From contig OY992536.1 of assembly GCA_963921195.1 (NCBI GenBank), positions 106,480,778-106,544,777 on the forward strand: a DNA stretch of 64,000 bases, given 5' to 3'. Position 1 is the first letter of the stretch. Each line of letters opens with the position of its first letter. The notes under the pieces were generated by a model, which had not been told where the DNA came from, did no database searches, and saw only the letters and a list, made by a program, of their open reading frames with translations. Origin of the DNA: Pegoplata infirma (Eukaryota > Arthropoda > Insecta > Diptera > Anthomyiidae). Shown here one piece after another: positions 53,330-61,806 of this stretch. The position numbers and the translations under genes were made by a program.

Positions 53330-54287
53330 CACAGTGGCCGAAATGGCCAATCTAGCGGCGCTTAATTCGGAAATGTAAAATAATAAAGACTAATGCCTAT
53401 TTGCGATTATAAAATTTAAAAAGAATTAATTTTTAAACAATATTTATTTATTTTTACGTATTTTGGGAAATTTATGTGAATATTGGGAGGGTGGTTTGTA
53501 TGAGGCCTAGAAATTAAAATGGTCCGATTCCATTAAAATTTAGAGCGATTGTTTATGAATATAAAAAACATTTATTGGTCGAATTTCAAGAGGATATCTT
53601 GAATACTATTGTTAGGGGTATTTAAGAAAAACTTGAAGGGAACATTTACATGGGGGCTATGGGTTAACATGGATTGATTTTGTCAAAATTTAATAGGTTT
53701 TATTCTTGCGATAAAAGAAACTTAAATTTCAAATTTCAGTCAAATCGATTGAAAATTGTGGTCAGTATCGCGTTTATACTGTTTATTTGGACAGCAGATG
53801 GACCCTAAAAAACCGAGCAACTTGCGCGAACTAGCACGCCATACTGAAACGTTACAACAAAAATAACCCAAAATAATAAACAAACCAGGAATTGGACCGA
53901 ATACGATCGAATTTTAAAAGTTGCAGTCCATTAAACTATAATTAATATCACAAATGTAAACTGCTATAATGAACTAATAATAAACTAGATACACACAGGC
54001 CACAAACATTTATTTTTTAGTTAAAACATACCGTTTACTTTCAATTAAAACTTTTTGGCTCAAAATGTGTAAACAATTGACTTAAAAGTATCAAGAAAAA
54101 CTCACTGAGTAATTAGGCCCCAAATTCCTTTAATACACTTGCTGCAGAAAATATATATTTGATAGCTTACAGCTGTGCGAATATTAAGAGAAAAACAAAA
54201 GTGAAAACGTTAATTTTCTCTGTAAAGTATAGGTAATCGATACAGTGCAAAACATTTATCAGTTTTAATTTTTTAATTTTGACTAAA
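53330..54287. mobile_element. Second CACAGTGGCCGAAAT element, right end missing
   Basis: Left end CACAGTGGCCGAAATGGCCA and internal sequence follow 42325-43907 closely (without the nested MITE of that copy) up to TTAATTTTTTAATTTTGA; the inverted right end is absent. It provides the empty site for the MITE at 42406. Confidence 0.7.
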
Positions 54288-54424
54288 TCGCTAGAATGTC
54301 TTAAAATCGATCGAGCATCATGAATATATATACTTTATGGGGTCCTAAATCGATATCTCGATGAGTTACAAACAGAATGACAAACTTATATATACCCTCT
54401 TTCACTAAGTGGAGGGTATAAAAA
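54288..54424 (-). repeat. Dispersed repeat, remaining part
   Basis: TCGCTAGAATGTCTTAAAATC, GGGGTCCTAAATCGATATCTCG, ACTTATATATACCC and AAGTGGAGGGTATAAAA complete the unit begun at 52840. Confidence 0.65.
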
Positions 54425-54602
54425 TAATATTGGAGATTTGTAAAATGTGTAGAATTCAAAAACAATTTTTTTGACAAATTTTTTGGAAAAAAAAATTCTG
54501 ACTACATTTTGGAAAATCTTAAATTTGAAATTTTATTCTTTTTATAAATTAGTGCGTTTTTGCCCAAAACTCGAAACCTTGACCGACTTTAGCGCTGTCA
54601 TA

Positions 54603-54625
54603 GGTTAGGTTAGGTTAGGTTGTAA
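54603..54625 (-). repeat. (CCTAA)n 3' tail of family A
   Basis: Four GGTTA/TAGGT units on the plus strand. Equivalent tails of two to four units end the copies at 4640, 46575, 61308 and 61806 (plus) and 26219 and 51539 (minus). Confidence 0.85.
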
Positions 54626-54705
54626 GTGGCTGCTGACGTTTTACGTCAACACACGTAGACTCTGAGGTCCATTGTGATACCACGGGATCGTAATAGGTTT
54701 CCCTA

Positions 54706-57700
54706 CTAGTCCCTGTCGTTAAACCAGTTTGAGCTTCTTATGAAACTCCTTAGATGTTGAATTTTGACATCCGACAAATCTGAAAGATCGTACAGCTCCC
54801 TAGATCCCAGTGAAGCAAGTCGCTGACCAGAAAGTGCCGGGCAATGGCAAATAAAGTGTTCGATAGTTTCCAACTCCTCTTCATCCATGCAACTTCGGCA
54901 AAAGTCATTCGACGGCACATTTAACCGCTCTGCGTGCTTCCCTATAAGACAGTGTCCGGTAATTATAGAAACCACCGTTGAAATCTCTCCTCTTGGAAGC
55001 GATATCAGCTCACTTGTGCGCCCCTGATTAAGAGAAGGCCAAATCAGTCGTGTTGTCTCACACGTCCATCCATTTGCCCATCTTTGATTAGTCTCCGTCG
55101 CAGAACAAAGCCGTAGGTTTTGCTTGCAAGTTTCTAGAGGCATACCAACACATTCCAATTCTGTTGGAACCTGTAAGGTAGTTCCTAGTCTTGCAAGCTC
55201 ATCGGCTTTGCAATTCCCTGGAATGTCTCTGTGCCCTGGGACCCATATGAGTCGTATGTTAAACTGCTTGGCCATCTCATTTAAAGACGTGCGGCAGTTA
55301 AGGGCAGATCTTGTTTTCAGAAACATTGAATCCAGGGACTTGACCGCGGCTTGACTGTCAGTATAGATGTTGACTGCGGTTGTAGACAAGACATTGCAGC
55401 TCAACCAGTCAGCCACTTCCTTTATTGCCAGCATCTCTGCCTGGTAGACACTGCAATGATCTGGCAATCTACGAGCCAGGCTCAACCCAAGCTCTTCCGA
55501 ATAGACCCCAAAGCCCACTTGTTCGTGCAGCCTCGATCCATCTGTGTAAAAATTTATGGTAGCTCCACTTCCCGGAGTATCCCCCATCCAAGACTCCCTG
55601 GATGGTATCATAGTGGTAAAGTGGCGCTCAAAGAGGCTCAAAGAGGGAGCACAATCCACATTTTGTGGTATTGTTATCTTTTTCAAGATCGCGCTATGGC
55701 CACAATCGCTGCTCCTCCATTGCAGCGTGCTATTAAGTCGAATTGCCGACGCAGCTGCATACTGCCTACCCAATATGTCCAAGGGTATCAGGTGAAGGAG
55801 GATTTCTAATGCAGCCGTAGGTGTAGTACGAAGAGCACCAGTGATGCACATTGACGCCATTCTCTGTACCTTCGTGATAAAGACACAGTTCGATTTTGTT
55901 TCTAAAGCAGGCCACCAGACAATGATTCCATACAGCAAAATTGGACGCACCACTGCTGTATAGATCCAATGAACGACTTGAGGGCTAAAACCCCATCGTT
56001 TTCCAATGGCCCTTTTACAGGAATACAAAGCAATCGTTGCTTTTCTCACCCGTTCCTCAATATTACGCCTGAAATTCAGCTTCCTATCTAGAAATACTCC
56101 AAGATACTTGGCTCCATCTGAGAAGGTGATTTCAGTACCGTCCAGAGAAATAGGATCAAAAGCAGGAATCTTATTTTTCCTTGTAAATAAAACAAGCTCT
56201 GTTTTACTAGGATTAACTCCTAGACCACAGTCTCTTGCCCATTTAGACAGATCTTTCAGAGAACCCTGAAGAATGTCCCGCAATGTTGGCAGATGCTTCC
56301 CCTTTACCGCTATCGCGACATCGTCAGCATATGCGACAACATGACAACCACGTGCTTCTAGAGATAGTAGCATTGAATTCAGTGCCAGGTTCCAAAGAAG
56401 CGGCGAAAGAACACCTCCTTGTGGTGTGCCCCTATTGACAAATCGAGATATGACGGACGCTCCCAATTCAGACGTTATACGTCTACTGGCAAGTAGGCTT
56501 TCCACCATTAAAACGATTTCACGCTTTACTCCCAGACCAGACAATGCCAATATTATCGATTCTGGGATGACATTATTAAAAGCCCCCTCAATATCAAGAA
56601 AGGCCACCATAGTGTACTCCTTTATCGAAAGCGATCTCTCGATGGTACCAACGAGCTCATGAAGAGCTGTTTCCGTTGATCGTCCCTTGCTGTATGCATG
56701 TTGCTTTGTCGAAAGCAACCTCGGGTCAATCACTCTACGCAAATATGAGTCTATCATTCGTTCCATTGTCTTTAACAAAAAAGAAGACAGACTAATTGGT
56801 CTGAAATCCTTCGGAGCTGTGTGGGAACTTTTCCCAGCCTTCGGGATAAATACGACTCTGGTATCCCTCCATTTTAAAGGAATGTACGACCAGTTGATGC
56901 ATGCTGTGTATAGATTATACAGCAACGGGGCTATATAGTCCGACACTTGCTGCAACTCAGCCGGGATTATACCATCAGGTCCCGGGGATTTATAGGGCCT
57001 GAAGCTTTTTATCGCCCAGATTAATGTTGGCATATTTATTATTTCCGAAGCAATTTCAGATGCTTGGGCGTCAGAACGTTCCAAAGCTTGAAACGGCGTC
57101 ATGGAATTGCCCGGAAAATGCGTGTTTAAAAGGAGATCCAGCGACTCTCCACTGGAGGAAGACCACACCCCATTAGGATCTTTCAGGTATCCCAGGGTGC
57201 AAGGAGAAGAAGCCAGAACCTTGCGCAGCCTGGATGCCTCAGAAACGTCTTCTATGTTTCCACAGAAGTTTTTCCAAGAATCACATTTTGCATTTCTGAT
57301 CATCTTTTTATAACTCTTAAGTTGCAGCCTGTATGCAGACCAGTCCTCGTCCGCTCTTGAAAATTTAGCCTTATTAAAGAGCTTTCTGCAGGAATCTCTG
57401 CTCGTCTGCAACTCATTTGACCACCAAGGTGGCTTTTTTTTCCCTCTAGGCTTTGCAGAAGGGCAAGACGCATCCAGGCACCTATTACAAACATTTGTTA
57501 TTTGGTCAACCAGACAGTCAATTTGCGCCAAACTATGTGGTTTAGATAAGGGTACTTCATCCAAAAGCAAAGAAAAAGTCTCCCTATATTTCACCCAGTT
57601 TGTTCTCCTCAGATTTCTAGAGACTGTCTCAACCGGGGCACGCTCCCTGAGTAAAAACTCAATGTAGCGATGATCTGAGAAAGAATGCTCTTCCAAAACT

Positions 57701-58299
57701 CTCCAGTCATCAATTCTATCAGACAATGTATCTGATACAAGTGTTACGTCAAGAACCTCTTGCCGCGTACTTGTAACGAAAGTTGGTTCACCACCCTTGT
57801 TACAAATATAGAGGTTAGTGCTTAACAAAAACTCCAAAAGTGATTCGCCTCTATCATTTGTGTCTGTACTTCCCCATATCGAATGATGTGCATTAGCATC
57901 ACAACACACTACTAACTGGTGTCCCCTAGATTCAGACTCCCGAATTAGACCGACAACCTTCTCCGGGGGTATTGACCCCGGATTAGGAAAATACGCAGAG
58001 GCGAGCCAAATAGACTTCCCATGAAGCTCTAAGCTAGCCGCTGTAACATCCATATCACTAAAAGTTGATAAAAAGAATATATTTAAGCCATTTTTTGCCA
58101 AGATGCAGGCTCTTGGTGAGCCCTCACCTTTGGCAACCACCAACTTAAACCCAGGGGTCTTCAATCCGCAAACCCTGCCACCCCGCACCCAGGGCTCTTG
58201 GATAAAAACCAAGTCAACTGCTCCTGTCGTCAGGCGCAGCAAGAGTGCAGCTGAGGCTGCCTTACAGTGATGGAGGTTTATTTGTATGAACCGCAACAT
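54706..58299 (-). CDS. Family A LINE ORF2: endonuclease, RT, RNase H, zinc knuckle
   Basis: Start chosen at ATG 58297-58299 (MLRFIQINLHHCKAA), where the endonuclease fold begins; the frame is open to 58437, but those 46 codons overlap ORF1 and look non-specific. Numbering from the longer frame: endonuclease 47-260 (N54, E81 in QEPW, D180/N182 in CDANAHH, SDH 254-256); reverse transcriptase about 480-790 (SPGPDGI, FLDIEGAF, TPQGGVLSP, YADD 703-706, YLGVFLD); RNase H about 960-1085 (D966 in YTDGS, E1001, D1027 in YTDSQ, H1069 in VPGH, D1079); knuckle C1180-C1183-H1194-C1199. It nicks DNA, copies the element RNA and removes it. Stop TAG at 54706-54708. The 38-nt overlap with ORF1 suggests reinitiation. 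Confidence 0.93.
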   Translation of the reverse strand: MLRFIQINLHHCKAASAALLLRLTTGAVDLVFIQEPWVRGGRVCGLKTPGFKLVVAKGEGSPRACILAKNGLNIFFLSTFSDMDVTAASLELHGKSIWLASAYFPNPGSIPPEKVVGLIRESESRGHQLVVCCDANAHHSIWGSTDTNDRGESLLEFLLSTNLYICNKGGEPTFVTSTRQEVLDVTLVSDTLSDRIDDWRVLEEHSFSDHRYIEFLLRERAPVETVSRNLRRTNWVKYRETFSLLLDEVPLSKPHSLAQIDCLVDQITNVCNRCLDASCPSAKPRGKKKPPWWSNELQTSRDSCRKLFNKAKFSRADEDWSAYRLQLKSYKKMIRNAKCDSWKNFCGNIEDVSEASRLRKVLASSPCTLGYLKDPNGVWSSSSGESLDLLLNTHFPGNSMTPFQALERSDAQASEIASEIINMPTLIWAIKSFRPYKSPGPDGIIPAELQQVSDYIAPLLYNLYTACINWSYIPLKWRDTRVVFIPKAGKSSHTAPKDFRPISLSSFLLKTMERMIDSYLRRVIDPRLLSTKQHAYSKGRSTETALHELVGTIERSLSIKEYTMVAFLDIEGAFNNVIPESIILALSGLGVKREIVLMVESLLASRRITSELGASVISRFVNRGTPQGGVLSPLLWNLALNSMLLSLEARGCHVVAYADDVAIAVKGKHLPTLRDILQGSLKDLSKWARDCGLGVNPSKTELVLFTRKNKIPAFDPISLDGTEITFSDGAKYLGVFLDRKLNFRRNIEERVRKATIALYSCKRAIGKRWGFSPQVVHWIYTAVVRPILLYGIIVWWPALETKSNCVFITKVQRMASMCITGALRTTPTAALEILLHLIPLDILGRQYAAASAIRLNSTLQWRSSDCGHSAILKKITIPQNVDCAPSLSLFERHFTTMIPSRESWMGDTPGSGATINFYTDGSRLHEQVGFGVYSEELGLSLARRLPDHCSVYQAEMLAIKEVADWLSCNVLSTTAVNIYTDSQAAVKSLDSMFLKTRSALNCRTSLNEMAKQFNIRLIWVPGHRDIPGNCKADELARLGTTLQVPTELECVGMPLETCKQNLRLCSATETNQRWANGWTCETTRLIWPSLNQGRTSELISLPRGEISTVVSIITGHCLIGKHAERLNVPSNDFCRSCMDEEELETIEHFICHCPALSGQRLASLGSRELYDLSDLSDVKIQHLRSFIRSSNWFNDRD

Positions 58300-59665
58300 C
58301 TTGCTTTTTTTCCACCATCCTTTCCACCACCGTGTTATTGGCTTCATCCTCCGTGTTATCATAGAGGTCGCATTCGTCCCCAGATTCGGTTTCGAATAAG
58401 CCAGATATATATCCCATCTGTTCTGAATCGGAGGCAACAGAACTCTCCGAATTCCTTACTGCATGGGCCTCGTCCTGAATGTCACCCATCGTGGCATCGG
58501 CTTTATCCTCCATGCCATCACAGAGGTCGCATTCGTTACCAGATTCGGTTTCAAAAATGCCAGATGCATCTCCCATCAGCCTAGAATCGGCCAGCTGAAT
58601 ATCAACCTTTTCCAGATTCTCCTCCCCAGCCGACTCTTCCACTGGCTTGTCTGCGTCCAAAATAGTCTTCTGGTCGCCCTTGTAGACATTGACTCTTATA
58701 TGAAAAAATCCAAATCTAATAATGCCGTCAGTCCTGGCTAAAAGCGGAAGCGATTCCTCATTAACCAAGACCACTGCTTGACGACGAGCGCCCTCCATCT
58801 CACCCAATCTGGCAATTTGCCAATTCTGAGTTGGAAGGTCAGGATTGCAGACTTTTATCATCTTAAGAATCACCGCAGTGTCATTTGTAGCCATTGGGAT
58901 CCATGCATGAGCTCTGGGTTGCGAGGGGATATCATGTTTTTCCACAACGTCCAGTCTGGCTCCAGGCCATAACTCTCCCACTTGGCTAATGGCAACCTTA
59001 AACACGGCTGCGGATCTTTCGTTCCCAAAAGCAACGAGTTTTACTCGCCCCTGATACCAACCTGCGTTGACAGTAGTAGGTAGAAAATCAGGCATACTCT
59101 CAAGGAGCCTATAGTAGATTTCATTTAGTTTAGTTTCAACTAAACTCCACTTGTCCCTTGGAATACTACAATCCCCATTTTGCCTGTTTATCACAGCCCT
59201 AACGAAGTTACCTTTAACCACTTCACTAAAAGACTGAGTCCAGACGTTGCCGGTCACCTTAGATCTCTTAGGTAAAGGTTTCTCGTCGGGCGAGCGCAAC
59301 CTTTTACCAGACTTCGATGACGAGGCCGAAACAGCGCTCTGTTTGTCAGATGCGCGCATTGCCGAAAGTTTGTCCTGTTCTTCAATGACTCCTTTCGCCC
59401 ATGATAGCGACGCCCTCTCACGTTCGGAGAGCTTCGTTCCATCAAGTTGGCTTAGTCTGTTAATTATTTTCAAACAAAGCCGTCTCTGGTTGTGCCTGAC
59501 CTTTGATGGTTTAAGTTTCTTTTTCTTTTTACCACCAATATTAGGCTGAGCACCCCTACCAGAATCAAGGTCGGACTTCAAGGTCGCAACCCTAAGACCA
59601 GTGCTAGGACCAGCACCAGTCGGTGAGGCAGAGCCTCGAATTAAATCGGTATCATTTGTGTCCAT
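58262..59665 (-). CDS. Family A LINE ORF1: Gag-like, DUF4780-type protein
   Basis: 467 residues from ATG at 59663-59665. Residues 46-55 (KKKKKLKPSK) and 121-136 (KRLRSPDEKPLPKRSK) are strong nuclear-localisation candidates. Residues about 140-330 (WTQSFSEVVKGNF..., IPRDKWSLVETKL, WYQGRVKLVAFG, LWPGARLDVV, AWIPM) resemble the DUF4780 domain common in insect LINE ORF1s, presumed to bind RNA; no CCHC knuckles are visible. The C-terminal third is acidic and carries a ~33-residue unit twice, at 361-393 and 414-446 (core FETESGNECDL / FETESGDECDL). ORF1 should package element RNA for transport. It ends TAA at 58262-58264, 38 nt inside ORF2. Domain naming is from memory, not a search. Confidence 0.88.
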   Translation of the reverse strand: MDTNDTDLIRGSASPTGAGPSTGLRVATLKSDLDSGRGAQPNIGGKKKKKLKPSKVRHNQRRLCLKIINRLSQLDGTKLSERERASLSWAKGVIEEQDKLSAMRASDKQSAVSASSSKSGKRLRSPDEKPLPKRSKVTGNVWTQSFSEVVKGNFVRAVINRQNGDCSIPRDKWSLVETKLNEIYYRLLESMPDFLPTTVNAGWYQGRVKLVAFGNERSAAVFKVAISQVGELWPGARLDVVEKHDIPSQPRAHAWIPMATNDTAVILKMIKVCNPDLPTQNWQIARLGEMEGARRQAVVLVNEESLPLLARTDGIIRFGFFHIRVNVYKGDQKTILDADKPVEESAGEENLEKVDIQLADSRLMGDASGIFETESGNECDLCDGMEDKADATMGDIQDEAHAVRNSESSVASDSEQMGYISGLFETESGDECDLYDNTEDEANNTVVERMVEKKQDVAVHTNKPPSL

Positions 59666-59788
59666 ATTTTCATTTTCCTGGATGTGGTCATGAAAATATT
59701 ACAAAAATACCTATTACGAACAATTTCAAAAATTCAATTAATAGCACGGAGATAAATTAAAACACGTCCACACTTGTCAACAGTTGAA
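59666..59788 (-). promoter_or_regulatory. 5' leader of family A (presumed internal promoter)
   Basis: 123 bp between the target duplication and the ORF1 ATG. LINE promoters are normally internal and must lie here or in the first codons. The leader begins TTCAACTGTTGACAAG; I see no TATA box in it, as expected for downstream-type promoters. Function inferred only. Confidence 0.4.
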
Positions 59789-60150
59789 CGCTGTCATACA
59801 GTTAACCGATTTGGCCTAAAATTTTATCATGTACTTATTTAGGTCGTTTAACAAATCCAAGCTTCAGGAACAGCGAAAATCCAAAAAAAAAAATTAAAAT
59901 AAGGACCACTTAAGTACACATGACTGTGTTTTTTTTAATTCCAACTGTAACATACATTTGGTTTGTTTATTGGACTTTTAAAAAATTATACATATTTCCA
60001 GAAAACCCATATATTAATATTATTCGATTAATCGGCATAAATTCTTCGATTAATCCTTTAATCGAAATAAGCAATTTTAAATTAATCGAACAATTATTCG
60101 TCTAAAATTGTTCGATTAATCGAACAAGAATTAATCGACTGAACACCCTA

Positions 60151-61308
60151 GTAGGCAGCATGCGGCTACATTGGCAATTCGACTTAATAGTATGCTGCAA
60201 TGGAGCAGCAGCGATTGTGGCCATAACGCGATCTTGAAGAAGATAAAAATACCACAAAATGTGAACTGTGCTCCCTCTATGAGCCTTTTTGAGCGCCACT
60301 TTACCACTATGATACCATCCACAGAGTCTTGGATGGGAACATTCCGGGAAGTGGAGCCACCGTAAATTTTTACACATATGGATCGAGGCTGCACGAACAA
60401 GTGGGCTTTGGAGTCTATTCGGAAGAGCTTGGATTGAGCCTGGCTCAAAGATTGCCAGATCATTGCAGTGTTTACCAGGCAGAGATGCTGGCAATAAAGG
60501 AAGTGGCTGACTGGTTGAGTTGCAATGTCTTGTCTACAACCGCAGTCAACATCTATACTGACAGTCAAGCCGCGGTAAAGTCCCTGGATTCAATGTTTCT
60601 GAGAACAAGATCTGTCCTTAACTGCCGCTCGTCTTTAAATGAGATGGCCAAGCAGTTTAAAATACGACTCATATGGGTCCCAGGGCACAGAGACATTCCA
60701 GGGAATTGCAATGCCGATGAGCTTGCAAGAGTAGGAACTACCTTACAGGTTCCAACAGAATTGGAATGTGTTGGTATGCCTCTAGAAACTTGCAAGCAAA
60801 ACCTACGGCTTTGTTCCGCGACGGAGACTAATCAAAGATGAGCAAATGGATGGACGTGTGAGATAACACGACTGATTTGGCCTTTTCTTAATCAGGGGCG
60901 TACAAGAAAGCTTATATCACTTCCAAGAGGAGAGATTTCGACGGTGGTTGCTATAATTACCGGACACTGTCTTATAGGGAAGCACGCAGAGCGGTTAAAT
61001 GTGCCGTCGAATGACTTTTGCCGAAGTTGCATGGATGAAGAGGAGTTGGAAACTATCGAACACTTTATTTGCCATTGCCCGGCACTTTCTGGTCAGAGAC
61101 TTGCTTCACTGGGATCTAGGGAGCTGTACGATCTTTCTGATTTGTTGGATGTCAAAATTCAACATCTAAGGAGTTTCATAAGAAGCTCAAACTGGTTTTA
61201 CGACAGGGACTAGTAGGGAAACCTATTACGGTCCCGTGGTATCACAATGGACCTCAGAGTCTACATGTGTTGGCGTAAAAACGTCAGCAGCCACTTACAA
61301 CCTAACCT
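60151..61308 (+). pseudogene. Family A fragment, RNase H to tail (continuation of 51905-52524)
   Basis: Resumes with the second copy of GTAGGCAG, then ATLAIRLNSMLQWSS, FERHFTTM, FYTYGSRLHEQ (YTDGS changed to YTYGS, losing a catalytic aspartate) and intact YTDSQ and WVPGH motifs. A TGG-to-TGA stop lies at 60839-60841. The knuckle FCRSCMDEEELETIEHFICH, the stop at 61211 and a tail ending ACAACCTAACCT follow. Together with 51905-52524 it is one copy, older than the hAT insertion. Confidence 0.88.
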
Positions 61309-61806
61309 ATGCCTCTAGAAACTTGCAAGCAAAATCTACGGCTTTATTCCGGAACGGAGACTAATTAGAGTAGGCAAATGGATTGACGTGTGAGAAAACG
61401 CGACAGATTTGGCCTTCTCTTAATCAGAGGCGCATAAATGAGCTGATATCGCTTCCAAGAGGAGAGATTTCGACAGTGGATGCTGTAATTACCGGACACT
61501 GTCTTCTAGGGAAGTACGCAGAGCGGTTAAATGTGCCGTCAAATGGCTTTGTCGGAGTTGTATGGATGAAGAGGAGTTTGAAACTATCGAACACTTCATC
61601 TGCCATTGCCCGGCACTTTCTGGTCAGAGACTTGCTTCACTGGGATGTAGGGTGTTGCACGATCTTTCTGATTTGTCAGATGTCAAAATTCAATATTTTA
61701 GGAGTTTCATAAGAAGCTCAAATTGGTTTAACGGCAGGGAAACCTATTACGGTCCCGTGGTATCGCAATGGACCTCAGAGTCTACTTACAACCTAACCTA
61801 ACCTAT
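61309..61806 (+). pseudogene. Family A 3' fragment abutting the previous tail
   Basis: Begins ATGCCTCTAGAAACTTGC directly after the CCTAACCT tail of the preceding copy, so two copies lie head-to-tail. It covers the MPLETCKQN region to the tail with frameshifts near 61555, a deletion around the ORF2 stop and a shortened 3' UTR, ending in ACAACCTAACCTAACCTAT. Confidence 0.82.

Larger units (their letters stand above)
54603..59788 (-). mobile_element. Intact family A LINE (LOA/I-group-like), 10-bp TSD
   Basis: The direct repeat CGCTGTCATA at 54593-54602 and 59789-59798 brackets a 5186-bp element: 123-bp 5' leader, ORF1, overlapping ORF2, about 100-bp 3' UTR and a (CCTAA)n tail of four units. 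Both frames are open and all catalytic motifs are present, so this looks like a potentially mobile master-type copy. The clade is inferred from the combination of APE endonuclease, RT, RNase H, C-terminal knuckle and a DUF4780-like ORF1; assignment to LOA rather than another RNase H-bearing clade is provisional. It lies inside the hAT-like element 52525-60150. Confidence 0.92.
52525..60150. mobile_element. hAT-like element (TAGGGTGTTCA), TTCGATTAATCGAA arrays, 8-bp TSD
   Basis: An 11-bp inverted end TAGGGTGTTCA at each side, with exact 8-bp duplication GTAGGCAG (52517-52524, 60151-60158) matching the hAT target consensus nTnnnnAn. The split family A reading LGRQ|YAAA joins cleanly when it is removed. 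About 120 bp at each end is full of ATTAATCG/CGATTAAT and GTTCGATTAATCGAA words. The present 7.6 kb is inflated by nested insertions: dispersed repeat, CACAGTGGCC element and the intact LINE 54603-59788. No transposase. Confidence 0.87.

Noticed and set aside
55351..55809. 152-residue open frame antisense to family A ORF2, also present at 3440-3898 and 60131-60568
   Set aside because: It recurs only because the sense coding sequence is conserved between LINE copies. No domain, and codon positions follow the sense frame.
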